Under the pieces are notes generated by a model that had not been told where the DNA came from, made no database searches, and saw only the letters and a program-made list of their open reading frames with translations. A DNA stretch of 64,000 nucleotides, taken from Aureobasidium sp. EXF-3400. Lineage: Eukaryota; Ascomycota; Dothideomycetes; Dothideales; Saccotheciaceae. Location: contig SWBL01000214.1 of assembly GCA_024195585.1 (NCBI GenBank), forward strand, positions 1 through 64,000, read 5' to 3'. This document shows, piece after piece, positions 21,648 to 32,136 of the stretch (positions are counted from its first letter, which is position 1; each line of letters starts with the position of its first letter). The position numbers and the translations under genes were made by a program.

Positions 21648-23390
21648 TCACATTCCAAAGACAACATTCTTCAAACCATGCTCTCTGGACAGCTCGATCC
21701 AATCCACTTCGTCTGCACTTCCGCCCGAAATCTCTCTCTTCGCTTGCTCCCTGACTACAAGCTCGAGAAGATGTCGCACTCGTGCTACAGCACCCGAAAG
21801 TCCTGCGTGCTCCATCTCTTTCAACATGATCAGTGCTGCCGCTTTCTCGGCTGGGAGTTTGGTTGCCGCTCCAGCTAGAAATAGTCCAGTAGCTAGATGA
21901 TGGTTTTCCTTGTCGTTAAATTTGAAACTTTGGTTGACTGTATCGATAATGTAAGTGCAGTGACGAGCGTCTTCCTCAGCAAATACGTCTCCATCAAGTC
22001 GTTGATACGGATACATGCTCGTGTGCAGGTGCAGTTGAAGTATTGAAAACTGCAATCGTGCAAAATTATATGTGCCTCTAATGATCCCTAGATCATCAAT
22101 GCCGTCAAGGTTGTCGATATCAGCTGGACAATTGAGTTGCCAGAGCTCTTCGTGTCGACTTGTCAAATCTTGGATAAATTCTTGTCTTTCTTCCAATTCA
22201 ACATGCCGGTCTTCGAACGTGTTTCGAAGCTTCAGTGATGCTTGACTCTGCTCAGCGAACATCTCGAATGTGACCAAAGACAGCCTGTGAGTTTGCAAAA
22301 AGACTTCCATGGCTCCCGGTGTCGAGAGAACTTGTCGTTGACTCGGGGAGATGGGCCACGCTGGCAGTGAACGACCATTTTCCAGAAATGCACGGGTGTA
22401 ATGACCTGCCTCGGGGTTTCCGGCAAGACCTGCTTGTGCATCCAGTAGAAGAACATACCATGATAGATACGCTTGAAGTCGACCGACTGTAGATCCAGCT
22501 GGTACTCGTGCCAGGCAGGCAAGTTTGCGCAGATGCAAAGACCACGAACCGCGATCCTCGGGCCATCGTTGAGATGCACAGGCAATATCATACATCAAAA
22601 GAATGAAATGCAGAAAGAAGACAGCTTCTGAATTTGCAGAAGGTGGCATTGACCGGCACGCCGTGATTGCTCGATCGTAGTGCTGGAATGAACCGGCGAT
22701 GAGCTCTGGACGATTCTTCATGCCACTGTTGAGAAGTGTGATGGCACAAATCGCATGCCGGAGTGGGAGAAATTGCTTTGCGGAGGAGATAAGGACATTC
22801 TCATTGTCCTCGATATTCAACTTGAAGCGGACAGCCATGGGCATGATCTTGCGGCACACAATCTTGTCGAACAGCAAAGGATGTATCCCATTGTCGCGTG
22901 CCCTAGTGCCATAGTTCATCATATCCAATGGAACACGAGAGAACCGAACCAGCTCCATTGATTGTGTGTCCGAGTCTTCCGACGACGAAGAAGAATCAGA
23001 TGTTGGCCTTGAATCCTGATTGCCCACTGATTTCGGTGATTTCGGTTCTGCGGGCTCGATTGTTGCAGCCAAATCAACCGAGGAAGAATTGACAAACATC
23101 AACGGACGAGCTCGGGTGAGATCTCCAGCAGAAGTTGTCGTCGGTAAGGGCTTGTTATTACGGATCACTCGATGCGGATTCCTGCCAAGTATAACATACT
23201 GCTTTCCAACAGCACGACTGCTGTCGATAAATTTCCATTCCCGAGTCCAGTCGCATTTGCGGTTCAGACGGGAACAAGAACCACATCGGCCAATGTCATC
23301 GTGGTTCTCATCACATTTGACCTTTCTCTGGCGACAGGTACGGCATCCAGTATACGATCGTTGAGCAATCGTCGCTTGCGAAGTTTCCAT
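21648..23390 (-). CDS. Zn2Cys6 fungal transcription factor
   Basis: Single exon, 580 aa from the Met at 23390 (METSQATIAQRSYTGCRTC); the frame is open further upstream to 23786, so a longer form is possible. The binuclear zinc cluster is CRTCRQRKVKC, then CGSCSRLNRKC, with a nine-residue loop between the halves, placed at the extreme N-terminus as usual. A Ser/Asp-rich linker (DSSSSSEDSDTQSM) and a helical region follow, with FFLHFILLMYDIACASQRW and ALIMLKEMEHAGLSGAVARV, typical of the fungus-specific regulatory domain. The target is unknown. It may regulate the neighbouring hydrolase, but nothing in the sequence proves that. Confidence 0.85.
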   Translation of the reverse strand: METSQATIAQRSYTGCRTCRQRKVKCDENHDDIGRCGSCSRLNRKCDWTREWKFIDSSRAVGKQYVILGRNPHRVIRNNKPLPTTTSAGDLTRARPLMFVNSSSVDLAATIEPAEPKSPKSVGNQDSRPTSDSSSSSEDSDTQSMELVRFSRVPLDMMNYGTRARDNGIHPLLFDKIVCRKIMPMAVRFKLNIEDNENVLISSAKQFLPLRHAICAITLLNSGMKNRPELIAGSFQHYDRAITACRSMPPSANSEAVFFLHFILLMYDIACASQRWPEDRGSWSLHLRKLACLARVPAGSTVGRLQAYLSWYVLLLDAQAGLAGNPEAGHYTRAFLENGRSLPAWPISPSQRQVLSTPGAMEVFLQTHRLSLVTFEMFAEQSQASLKLRNTFEDRHVELEERQEFIQDLTSRHEELWQLNCPADIDNLDGIDDLGIIRGTYNFARLQFSILQLHLHTSMYPYQRLDGDVFAEEDARHCTYIIDTVNQSFKFNDKENHHLATGLFLAGAATKLPAEKAAALIMLKEMEHAGLSGAVARVRHLLELVVREQAKREISGGSADEVDWIELSREHGLKNVVFGM

Positions 23391-24535
23391 GCTGTCATTG
23401 TTCTGGACACAGGTTGGCGACTTGAGCTGTGCCAGGATGAGGAAGAAGACAGCTACATGGCTTTCTTTCAATGAGAAAAGAAAAGTGATCAAAGACGATG
23501 AGATTAATGAGAAAGTCAAATCAGCATCCAGAACAGGGAAGGACCGAGGGTTGCCGATATGCCGATTCACGTGGCTAAATGACGGCGGGCAATAATGCAG
23601 GGAAGCCGCGCCGAAGCGGGCGGGCGGTCTGAGCTGTCGCTGCTTGTCTGTCTGTTTACACGCGGAGCCGCAACACGAGCGTTGAACAATGACATTTACG
23701 ACTTTCGCATCTGACAAATGTCTTGCTCCTTGTCTATCCGTATACATACAAGCATACCTATGTGCCTGCAATTCTGAGATGTCCATGTCTTAGATGAGAC
23801 AGGACAGATCGCCCATACCGAGCCTGCCGAATACCATCATCGCATGACCTCTGACCGACTTGTTTCGGAGCTGTCCCGTCACAATCACCGTGTTTCACCT
23901 CTGGCTGAGCGCCACCCGAATCTTCGTAACCTTATTGACATTCGCCTACACATGTATTAACCGGAATCGACTAGTGACGTTCCTGTTATGTGTTCGACGA
24001 GGGACATGCGAACCATGAACAAGCATGTCACTCTGAGACCTTCAAACACCGACGGGCGACAGACGGGACGAACCAAACAGTTCGCGCATAAGCTCGATAT
24101 ATACGAGCTGACGTCCAAACCTTCTTGTCCTCTTTGTATAATGCATGTGAAAGGGGTGTTTGTCTCGAGGTAATGCGAGAATGGAAGCTCAATGCAGACA
24201 ACTGTCGACGAAAAGAGCCTCATCACCAGGTGCCGGCGATGATACCGAAATCGATCTGATCGACGAACGTCAACTTGATTGGCTATACATGCTCATTGCT
24301 GCCTCACACATATTGATACTGCTGTGAAAACAAAGTTCTGTGGGTTGTCTCGTGCCTTCAGTTGCCGATCTTGCCCTAATGTAGGTCACTATACGAGCGC
24401 GACTTCGTTGATGAGATAGTTGAGTATTGTAAACATAAATGCGGGCGGATTGTTATCAGACCCAAACGCAAAGGATACATCTGTTGGGGAACCACATCAG
24501 TAGGTCGTGTTGGCCATGGATATCCTCAACGTACA
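23391..24535. other. Intergenic, no gene seen
   Basis: About 1.1 kb upstream of the Zn2Cys6 gene and downstream of the AFG1 gene. The first 400 bases remain open in the regulator's frame and could hold its 5' UTR or an N-terminal extension. The remainder has only short, featureless frames. Confidence 0.4.
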
Positions 24536-25816
24536 TCAATCCAATTGGCCATACATGCTCGACCCCATTTCATGCAACCTCGACACTGCTCGCCCAATTG
24601 CAAATCCTACATCAGTTTCTCCTGCACCTCCAGTTGCTAGACTTGCCTCTGCCAAACCAGTCGCTGACCATTCTGTATCGCCAGAGACAAAAGTGCTCAT
24701 CATGCTCGAACTGCTGCCGCCTCCCTTTTTAACGTTCATCTTCAGCCCTCCTGATTTTCGCATCAGCCGTTGCCGCTCGTTCTCCACGATCTCGGCAAAA
24801 GCTTCGTCAACTGTTGCGTTGGATGAGATGACAACCCTAGTGCCGGACTCGTACGCCAGGTCAATGAGGGTGATGAAGCGCCGCACAAAGTCTAGCTCCG
24901 ATAATCGGAATCGTCGAAGGCCGTCCAGGTAAATGGTCTTGGACTTCCGACACAAGGCGTGGTAGTCTGCTGCGCCGAGCTTGGCCTCGCACAGCTGTGC
25001 AAACGTCGAAGAAACGATAAGTTTGCTTTCGTCGTTGTCGGTTGGGGTGGCATTGACGACCATCTTCCTACCCATCATCACCGGTATCTCGTAAGACTCC
25101 ATTTTCCGCCCATTCATGGCAGAATCGAGACTTTGTTGAAACTCTTCGGCGTCAGTAAAGAAGACCTTTTGATTGTCTCCTTTTGCATCCTCCCTTCCCA
25201 ACAAGCGGTAATCTTGCGTCCCTCCCAACGCCCATGTCTCGCATTTGTGCTTTAGCATAGCGATGAACGGCAGGAATAACTCTCTGTTCAACCCATCTTC
25301 GTACAGTTTATCCGGCTCGCGGTTCGAAGTCGCGACCATCACACCTCCCGCCGCCCAGAACGCACCCATCAGCCTTTGCAATATCATCGCATCGGCTATA
25401 TCCGTAACTTGGAACTCGTCAAAACATAAGACTTTGCTTTCCGAGTGGATTTGGCGGCCGATGATCGGTAAAGGGTCAACAGAGCCATACCGACTTGACG
25501 AGGACCGTGCAATGTGCAGTCGAGAGTGCACATCCAGCATGAACTCGTGGAAATGCGCTCGGCGCCGTGAGATGTGTGAGGGCAGAGTCGATGTAAACAG
25601 TGATGCTAAGTAGGATTTTCCTGTGCCGACTGAACCGTGGATGTACAGGCCTGTTGGTGTGGAAGCGGTGGGGTTGGTGGAGGTGGAGGTGTTAAGACCG
25701 TGCTGTATTGCTGATAGTCGTGTGATCAAGGCTGCTTGCGATGCATTTTGGGACAGTCGACCGCGTTTGAGTAATGCATGGTATGCGCTTTCGAGAGGTG
25801 TGGTTAAGGATGGCAT
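24536..25816 (-). CDS. AFG1-like AAA+ ATPase (LACE1 family)
   Basis: Single exon, 426 aa. Walker A is GLYIHGSVGTGKSYLASLF, Walker B is KVLCFDEFQVTDIADAMIL, and the sensor region is GGVMVATSNREPDKLYEDGL, which is diagnostic for AFG1/LACE1. Family members sit in mitochondria (and in some fungi peroxisomes) and assist turnover of membrane-complex subunits such as cytochrome oxidase components. The N-terminus (MPSLTTPLESAYHALLKRG) is short and lacks an obvious mitochondrial presequence, so the location is uncertain. ATG at 25816 is the first true Met. The last 60 residues (MNVKKGGGSSSSMMSTF and following) are poorly conserved. Confidence 0.87.
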   Translation of the reverse strand: MPSLTTPLESAYHALLKRGRLSQNASQAALITRLSAIQHGLNTSTSTNPTASTPTGLYIHGSVGTGKSYLASLFTSTLPSHISRRRAHFHEFMLDVHSRLHIARSSSSRYGSVDPLPIIGRQIHSESKVLCFDEFQVTDIADAMILQRLMGAFWAAGGVMVATSNREPDKLYEDGLNRELFLPFIAMLKHKCETWALGGTQDYRLLGREDAKGDNQKVFFTDAEEFQQSLDSAMNGRKMESYEIPVMMGRKMVVNATPTDNDESKLIVSSTFAQLCEAKLGAADYHALCRKSKTIYLDGLRRFRLSELDFVRRFITLIDLAYESGTRVVISSNATVDEAFAEIVENERQRLMRKSGGLKMNVKKGGGSSSSMMSTFVSGDTEWSATGLAEASLATGGAGETDVGFAIGRAVSRLHEMGSSMYGQLD

Positions 25817-26725
25817 GGTGTCCACAGACGGAGGTTAAGAAAGGAAGTGCCGGTTTTGTGTCACGATGGGCTTAGAGACTTGGCAGAATCATGCCCCTTG
25901 TTCTTTTTGATGTCTGTAACCAGAATTGATGAATTTGCCCAAGATATCGATGATCAATGTCCTAGCGATAATGTTGTAGGAATGAATGCACGATGTTCGT
26001 GTGAAGTGTTCGAGACTTCTAGACAAGATGATGAGGTCACATTGGACTATCGAACGTTCGGAAGTTGCTATGCAACAGATGCTATTCAATTCAAAAGCGT
26101 CTACCTTAGCTATGTTTTCGACACCTCACAAAGCGCGAGAGACCGTTATTGTGGACGAGAAGACCGTCGGCGTACGGGAGAAGAAGGTATATAACTGTCT
26201 TCAAGACTGTGAGAAGTTTCGTGCCTGTCGGGGTGTCGTATTCTGGTTCCTTTGACGTCGTGTTGATAGAGGTATGTTTGCATGATCTCCCGTAGTCTAT
26301 TGGATTGAACATCGTCTGATTTGGTCATTTTGTGTTGATGTAACTAAGTGGAAGAAGCAGGATAAGATCGAGAACCAGTATCGCTCTAATTGAGAATTCA
26401 TGGAGGCAAGCCAAAGCACCACTCAAGAGACACCCACGTTGGGACGACTTTGAGATACGTGAGCTCATTGAAGAGGAGTGGTACTGCGTGGAACAAGGGT
26501 ATGTCCATGCGGTGGTCAAATCCAAGTTGTCGCGAGACGGCCGTGGAGAAGTTGAGTTACGATGAGTTCCCAGCAGACAGAGAGCAGGGTCCACAATGTA
26601 GATATATTAGTTGAACTGATCAATTGGTTGTTGAGTCATCAATCGTCGAAGTTAAGCGCATTGATCAAGTTTTCTCTCGCGCTTTGCGTGGATCGAACGG
26701 CGAGAATTTAGTTGTTCAATTTGGC
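25817..26725. other. Intergenic, no gene seen
   Basis: About 900 bases hold the AFG1 promoter and the sequence beyond the broken 3' end of the DUF6536-like relic. I looked here for the missing C-terminal part of that protein and found no recognisable continuation. Confidence 0.45.
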
Positions 26726-27778
26726 TTACTCTGGATGGGATACTCGTAGTCCTTTCCGCTGGGATGCCATTCCATTCCACTCTTTTGCCAATGCCATACT
26801 GGTGAAAATGCCGTTGAGATTGAAGTATGTGAAAGAGAAAAGCAATTGCGGCATGCTGGTCAGGAAGGCATTGAGTAAGATAGGGACTGTACTGATTGGA
26901 GATTGGGCAAACGTTGTCTGTGAACTTGTACCCCATGCTGTGAAAACGTCCGTAAACTGATCAGTAGTGAAGCCAATGAATAGGCCTCCACCGAAGCCAA
27001 GGGCAATCAGCAGGGCATTGCACCACCATAGCATTCGGTGGCTCGTCATGGCCGAGCCCATGCAATGTTGCTGGGGTTTCCAAACATGACCCTCTAGGAT
27101 CCGAGTTCCTCTTGCTGTTGGTCGTGGTGGTTCGTCATCATCCTTTTCATAGTCCTCTATTCCAAGCATAATGCATTTACTTGCGGTACTCAGGTCATTG
27201 GTATTCGGGTCCGGACGGGCCAAGAAAGAAGCAACAGCATCTCCGCAGGTAACAAGATATGAAGAACCATCGACCAAACCAGTCTTCAACACGACTGAAC
27301 CCATGACGACTGCTTTCACCAGATTCGCAATGATGACGATGATCATGAAATGGAGACTGAGTTGTACTGCATTCTGACCACTTGCTGGGCGGGCGAATGC
27401 GTTAGTGGCGTGTACATGATATCCTTGCTGGGTTAAGAGCCACCCTTGTGTGTTATAATCAGGTGGAGATGTAGTGGGCAGTTGTGGCCAAGAAGTGTTC
27501 AATGACATCGTGATCGGATCGGACAACCCAGTTAAGCCTGTGGCGGTGCCGACTGCATCAAACACAATATGCAAATCGGTATAATCGTAGGCAAAATCGG
27601 AACCGAAAGCCGCCATCCACTGAACATTGGTTAGATTGGATACTTCACTGGATGCATTAAGTTTTAGATAGTCCTCGGATTTCCAGTTGACGAATTCCAC
27701 GTCGTAGTCGTAAGCGACTGCGTATTTGAAAACAGCAGCATTGTAGCTGTTTCTATCAGCTTCTGTCTTTGCTACCAA
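26726..27778 (-). pseudogene. Internal fragment of a DUF6536-type fungal membrane protein
   Basis: An open stretch of 350 codons without a plausible start (the leftmost Met-equivalent is TTG). The content matches the middle of fungal DUF6536 membrane proteins: an RNSYNAAVFKYAVAYDYDVE segment, several membrane helices (LHFMIIVIIANLVKAVVMG, LWWCNALLIALGFGGGLFIG), and QLLFSFTYFNLNGIFTSM followed by EWNGMASQRKGLRVS. In intact relatives, about 150 residues with the first helices precede this, and the frame continues after RKGLRVS into further helices. Here the protein stops right after that block. Both ends are therefore missing, and the upstream side is taken by another gene starting 4 bases away. 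I call it a truncated relic. The alternative is unrecognised exons, which I could not find on either side. Confidence 0.6.
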
Positions 27779-27782
27779 CCGT

Positions 27783-28703
27783 ATGTACTCACAAGAGATG
27801 CAATGGGACCGAAGACGCTGCGAGCATGAGCCAAAGCCTTATCACCGTCACTTCACGCTGCCCGCAGCCGATCAGCACAATGTCGATACCGCTTGGTTCG
27901 ACAGACAGAAGCAACGTTCAGTAGAGAAGGATGACCCAAGACTTCGCAAATGGCTTAACCAAGAGGTGGACGCGTTGGAAGCGTATCACGACGGTCATGA
28001 AGATGCAGATCGCACGGCTGCCTCTATGACACGCCCGATCTCATCATCACGTGTGCTAGATCTGGACACTTATTCTAACGATATCCTGGCTTTGGACAGT
28101 TTATGGGCTGTACTCATTGAATCTCTGATCGAATGGCCAAGCTCGCGTACCTGCGACTTATTTACGCTCCTAGATGCGATTTCAAGGGTACCAGACAAAA
28201 TCCACCAGGGAGAAGCCGTTGACGAAGATGGAACACCTTGGGAGTGGTCTCAGTTTCCCTACTTCTCCTTGTATTGGCCTGATCATTTTCAGCCAGGCGA
28301 AATCTGCCGTCAGTGCTCGGACGAAGCAGAGATCGCCTTGGCACGACGATTGTATTTGAGAATCAAAGACCTCGAAGCGCAATTGATAGCCAAGCGTGTC
28401 ATGGATTTGGGCAGATGGAGAATCCAGTACATCATCCTGGCCCTGGAGAAGAACATCGACGATAGCGACAGGCAAACCGCTACCAATGATGCTGCGGCTT
28501 ACGAACGAGTCAAACTTGACTTCCATATTCCTGCCATCTCTTTCTTGCTCAAGTATAATGCTCGCGAGATATACGAACAACTTATACACGGCGAGCTCGG
28601 AGATCTGACGCCAGCTCAGCTGCTGCCGGGAGTAGCAAGACAGTTCGAAAATGGTGCACAACGTTGGTCTTTCTGGATACGAAGATTCAAGGAATTGGCT
28701 TAA
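27783..28703 (+). CDS. Hypothetical protein, DUF3632-like
   Basis: Single exon, 306 aa, soluble and acidic. Features include LDSLWAVLIESLIEWPSS, a GRWRIQYIILALEKNID helix and a C-terminal Trp-rich segment (RWSFWIRRFKELA). This layout, ending in R/E-R-W-x-F-W-x-x-R-F, recalls the fungal DUF3632 family of unknown function; the assignment is tentative. The ATG at 27783 lies only a few bases from the open end of the oppositely oriented membrane-protein relic, so this gene or its promoter may have been placed here by the same rearrangement that broke the relic. No intron is needed. Confidence 0.5.
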   Translation: MYSQEMQWDRRRCEHEPKPYHRHFTLPAADQHNVDTAWFDRQKQRSVEKDDPRLRKWLNQEVDALEAYHDGHEDADRTAASMTRPISSSRVLDLDTYSNDILALDSLWAVLIESLIEWPSSRTCDLFTLLDAISRVPDKIHQGEAVDEDGTPWEWSQFPYFSLYWPDHFQPGEICRQCSDEAEIALARRLYLRIKDLEAQLIAKRVMDLGRWRIQYIILALEKNIDDSDRQTATNDAAAYERVKLDFHIPAISFLLKYNAREIYEQLIHGELGDLTPAQLLPGVARQFENGAQRWSFWIRRFKELA

Positions 28704-29698
28704 ACAGACGAGGGCGATGATGTAGCTATCGCTGCGAGATCAGCTCTGAAATCCATGATATCATGCGCAGACGTTTGAGCAAAGCTTGGTATGCATGATC
28801 ATGAGATGTACTCGAGTATGTAGTGCAGAATGGCTAAAACTTCACAAGTACGAAGTGTCGAGCAGTTGCTTCTTGATCTGTTTGCAAGAGGTTGCAATTT
28901 TGTTATGGATGTTAACTTGAGCAAAAAAGAACACTCGCGTACTACTGTCTCCTGAGTTAGGATGCTGCGCAAATAACCCAGGAAGGAGCAAGTATCTGGA
29001 TTTAGAGGAGGTGACCATATAACGTTTCGAGAACCGGTCACAGCATTGATTGCTACAGATACTGTGTCCACTGCAGAGGGTGTTCGATCAGAGAGAGGCC
29101 GTTACGAGCTCCAGAAGCTCTACTGTAGAGGTTATAGAAGAACATGTGTGGTCGAAGATCAAGGTCGGAAACGCCAACGCTGTAGCAGGGTTTGAATTGA
29201 TTCCCCAAAACCAGGAGTTCTCTAGACTGATGGATTGAACAAGCTTCGACCTCTTAGGCTCTTGACAGAGAAATGACTGAGTGTGGTTGCTCGTCAACAG
29301 TCTACAGAACAGTGGCCATGAGCAAAGTCATTTGCCGTTCACTATGTGTATCTCTAGAGAGATGACTGGTAATAGCGACCAACACCTCGCATCGGTCGAG
29401 TCCAACATGCTTATGTTCCTACCACCTCTTTCTGATCCATGTACGGTGAATACAGGATCCACACTCCGTTGATTCGGGACGGACAGGGGTGATATAGATC
29501 GGATGCCAGATGGGAGCGGTAGTGAAGAGGCTTCGAGACGCATCTCAATGTGGGTCGTTTTGAGGCGGGCAACCAAAGGGTTTCATATTGAGGGCCTGCG
29601 AAGGTCGAAGTGAAGGTGCTGGAATGCGGTCACCCGAGGTCGTGCGTAGCAGATTGGAGCGTACTGGTGCACTGCAAGTATCGAACGGATTCAAACCT
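28704..29698. other. Intergenic, no gene seen
   Basis: About 1 kb between the DUF3632-like gene and the convergent short Zn2Cys6 gene. Short frames on both strands lack any family feature. Confidence 0.45.
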
Positions 29699-30807
29699 TC
29701 ACCAACCAACCTTGAAGAAGTGCGTTGGAAGCTCTCTGTCCACTCCATCATCTTCATCGGTCCGGGCTTGTGGGAACTCTCTGTCTTTTGACGCCTGCCA
29801 TAGACCATCCAGCTCACACGGTCCATCTTGGTTCCCTGAGCTGTCCCCAGTCATTGCAACCTGCTGCTCTGCTTCATCGCCCGGCTCTGCGTACCACCAT
29901 TCTGTAGGTTTCTCGAACAGGTTCCAGTCCATATCTCCGAAGCTTGAATAGTTGTAGGCAGCGTTCTGTGAACCTTCAGCAGTCACGAGTGTCTGTTGCT
30001 GATGGAAGCTTGCTGGTGAAGATTGTGTTCCTTGTTGGACGTTGGCTGTCGGTCGTTGGGGTTTACTGGCAGAAGACGCCGGTGGCTCAAAGTCCATCCT
30101 CCGGGGAGGTGCGAGAGCATGTACACCCGTCGTTGTTCTTGACAATAGTTCAGGAATTCCTCCGAACCAGCGAGTTTCTTCTGGTACCAGAGGGAGAGAA
30201 AGATTGGATTGATTACGTGATTGGAATGCGTCCTGAGAGAATGCCTCCTGAGATGAGGTGGGCGCCGAGTTTCGCCGTTGTTGATATTGCTGTTCTGGAC
30301 TTTCGACGATAGATCCATCACCGCTGGGCGAAACAGGCTGAGGCACTCCGGTTCCAGGTTGATGACAGCCGAGATGCGCTCTACTCTCGTTTGCGGATTC
30401 CAATAGACCCAATGCAACGAGCACGTCGTGCAAAAGCGGGTTGCCATCGTGCTCCATCAACCTCGGACCAGGCCATGCGTTGGCAGCAAGCAATCTGTGA
30501 TACATGGTGTGTACCGCAGCTTCGAGTTTGTTCTGCTGTGCTTCTAACGCTCGCACATAACTTTATACAGTCAGTCTCTGCGCAAGTCCCGGGTAGCGGG
30601 ATATTCTCACTGCTCTGGGAACATCTTTCGTTGTGACCTCTGGAAGTTTCCAAAATGGCATACAGCATCGGCTAGTCTGCAATTGCTGCATGGTACTCCA
30701 CCAGAGCATCTTGCTTTCTTTAGACGGCATCGAGCACATGCCTTGGAAGCTCTCGACTTTGATCTGTCGTTGTGGTCCTCAGGTGAGCGCCCTTGTGTGG
30801 TTGACAT
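29699..30807 (-). CDS. Short Zn2Cys6 transcription factor
   Basis: Exons 30611-30807 and 29699-30560; 352 aa. The zinc cluster near the N-terminus is ACARCRLKKARC followed by CSNCRLADAVC. The 50-nt intron (GTGAGA..AAAG) restores YVRALEAQQNKLEAAVHTMY, the coiled-coil/linker that normally follows the cluster. The remainder is Gln/Ser/Pro-rich (SPEQQYQQRRNSAPTSSQEA) with an acidic, aromatic C-terminal region (FGDMDWNLFEKPTEWWYAEP), which looks like an activation domain. The large fungal regulatory domain is absent, so this belongs to the short, cluster-type class. It is divergent from the bZIP gene. Targets are unknown. Confidence 0.82.
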
Positions 30808-31407
30808 ATTCTCGACAGTTTTTGGACACGGAAGTCGACGCCACAATCGATTCAAGCACTCCCTTCTCGAAAGACGACCTGCATGTGCTTATATTGACCA
30901 CCGATGTGTAGTTGTCTAGCCGAACCCGAACACGCGGCCCGAACATGCGGTGACGTGCCAGCCTTTATGAAGCTTGAGCATTCACTGTTGTTGGTACTTA
31001 GCCGGCGTTGACTACCATCAAACGCCTACACTTACTCAGGTATCCGTTTTGTTTTCGTGATTTTTTAGAGAAGCCTACCTACAAACAGACCCCTAGTGTT
31101 CCGATGCATAAGTACTCGTCTTTCATAGGTCAGAAAAATCGCGCCACCGTTCGATCGAAGGATCGCTCGCTTGCAGCATAGAGAACGCTTTTGTCTCAAC
31201 GTTGCAGATAGGGAGGGGTTCCGAATCCTCCCGCGCACTTTCAAGTCGCTGGGGAAATAGGTCTAACGGGATTGCTGGAATATTAATCACTCACCGACCT
31301 TCTGAACAGTGTGGGGATTGGCGCATCATGGAAGCTTAAGTCAAATAAACTATACAGAAGCTACGCCATGGGCCGAACGGCGGAACCAAGACGCGACACC
31401 TCTAACC
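30808..31407. other. Divergent promoter region Zn2Cys6 / bZIP
   Basis: 600 bases between two divergent regulator genes. It contains CGCGGCCC and TTAGCCGGCG patches, but I see no repeated operator-like motif. Confidence 0.45.
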
Positions 31408-32136
31408 ATGCGAACCACAAATAGCGAGGCCTCGAATATCCAACCTGAAATCGAGCCTTTCTCTTTGGCATTCACCATGACTTACGCAATGGATAACCTC
31501 TCTGCCTTCGAGCTCTTCTGCAACAGTTGGGACTTTCCCTCCAACGACAAGCCAACCGTGATGCCTACTCCGAGTGTCTCTCCAGAAACTCTTGTGAAGC
31601 CGCCACGGGCGGAGATCAGGGTGCAAAATCTAGAATTGCATCTCTCGCAGGGACCAACGCCACTCCCTCACCTTCCTTGTCCAGGACCTTCTACACTCCC
31701 AAAGGAGAACTATGCCGTGTCCATTAGACAATATGCCTCTCCTTCTAGCAGTCCCGAGTCCGTCAGACAACAGAAAGTCGTGACATCATCGCCAAACAAG
31801 AAAAGAAAAACGACAGACATTGACAACAAGCATGACGATGTGGACACTGAGGAGCATGACCGACTCAACAAACACCGTGCTGTGAATCGCAAAACAGCAG
31901 CCAAAGCACGAAAGCGAGCAAAAGTAGATACAGCAGCTTGGGAAAAATCTTTCGCAGAAGAATCCGCAAGAAACCCAATCCTCAAACGGACTATCGTGTC
32001 TCTACATGAGGAGCTCTACAATCTGCAAATGCAAGCACTTGGCCATGTTGACTGCAACTGTGCCGAGATTCAGGCATACAACCGGAAGAGAGCTCGCAAG
32101 ATTTCGCAATGCTGGGAACTTGATCAGAGCGATTGA
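31408..32136 (+). CDS. bZIP transcription factor
   Basis: Single exon, 242 aa from the Met at 31408; the frame is open to 31309 but without an earlier ATG. The first 140 residues are Ser/Pro/Thr-rich. The basic region KHRAVNRKTAAKARKRAK has the N-x7-R signature of bZIP DNA-binding domains. The following zipper is short and poor in leucines (ILKRTIVSLHEELYNLQMQAL), then comes GHVDCNCAEIQAYN, similar to the Cys-containing tail after the zipper in Atf1/AtfA-type proteins (H-x-x-C-N). A nuclear regulator is likely; the partner and target are unknown. The weak zipper could mean obligate heterodimerisation or decay. Confidence 0.68.
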   Translation: MRTTNSEASNIQPEIEPFSLAFTMTYAMDNLSAFELFCNSWDFPSNDKPTVMPTPSVSPETLVKPPRAEIRVQNLELHLSQGPTPLPHLPCPGPSTLPKENYAVSIRQYASPSSSPESVRQQKVVTSSPNKKRKTTDIDNKHDDVDTEEHDRLNKHRAVNRKTAAKARKRAKVDTAAWEKSFAEESARNPILKRTIVSLHEELYNLQMQALGHVDCNCAEIQAYNRKRARKISQCWELDQSD

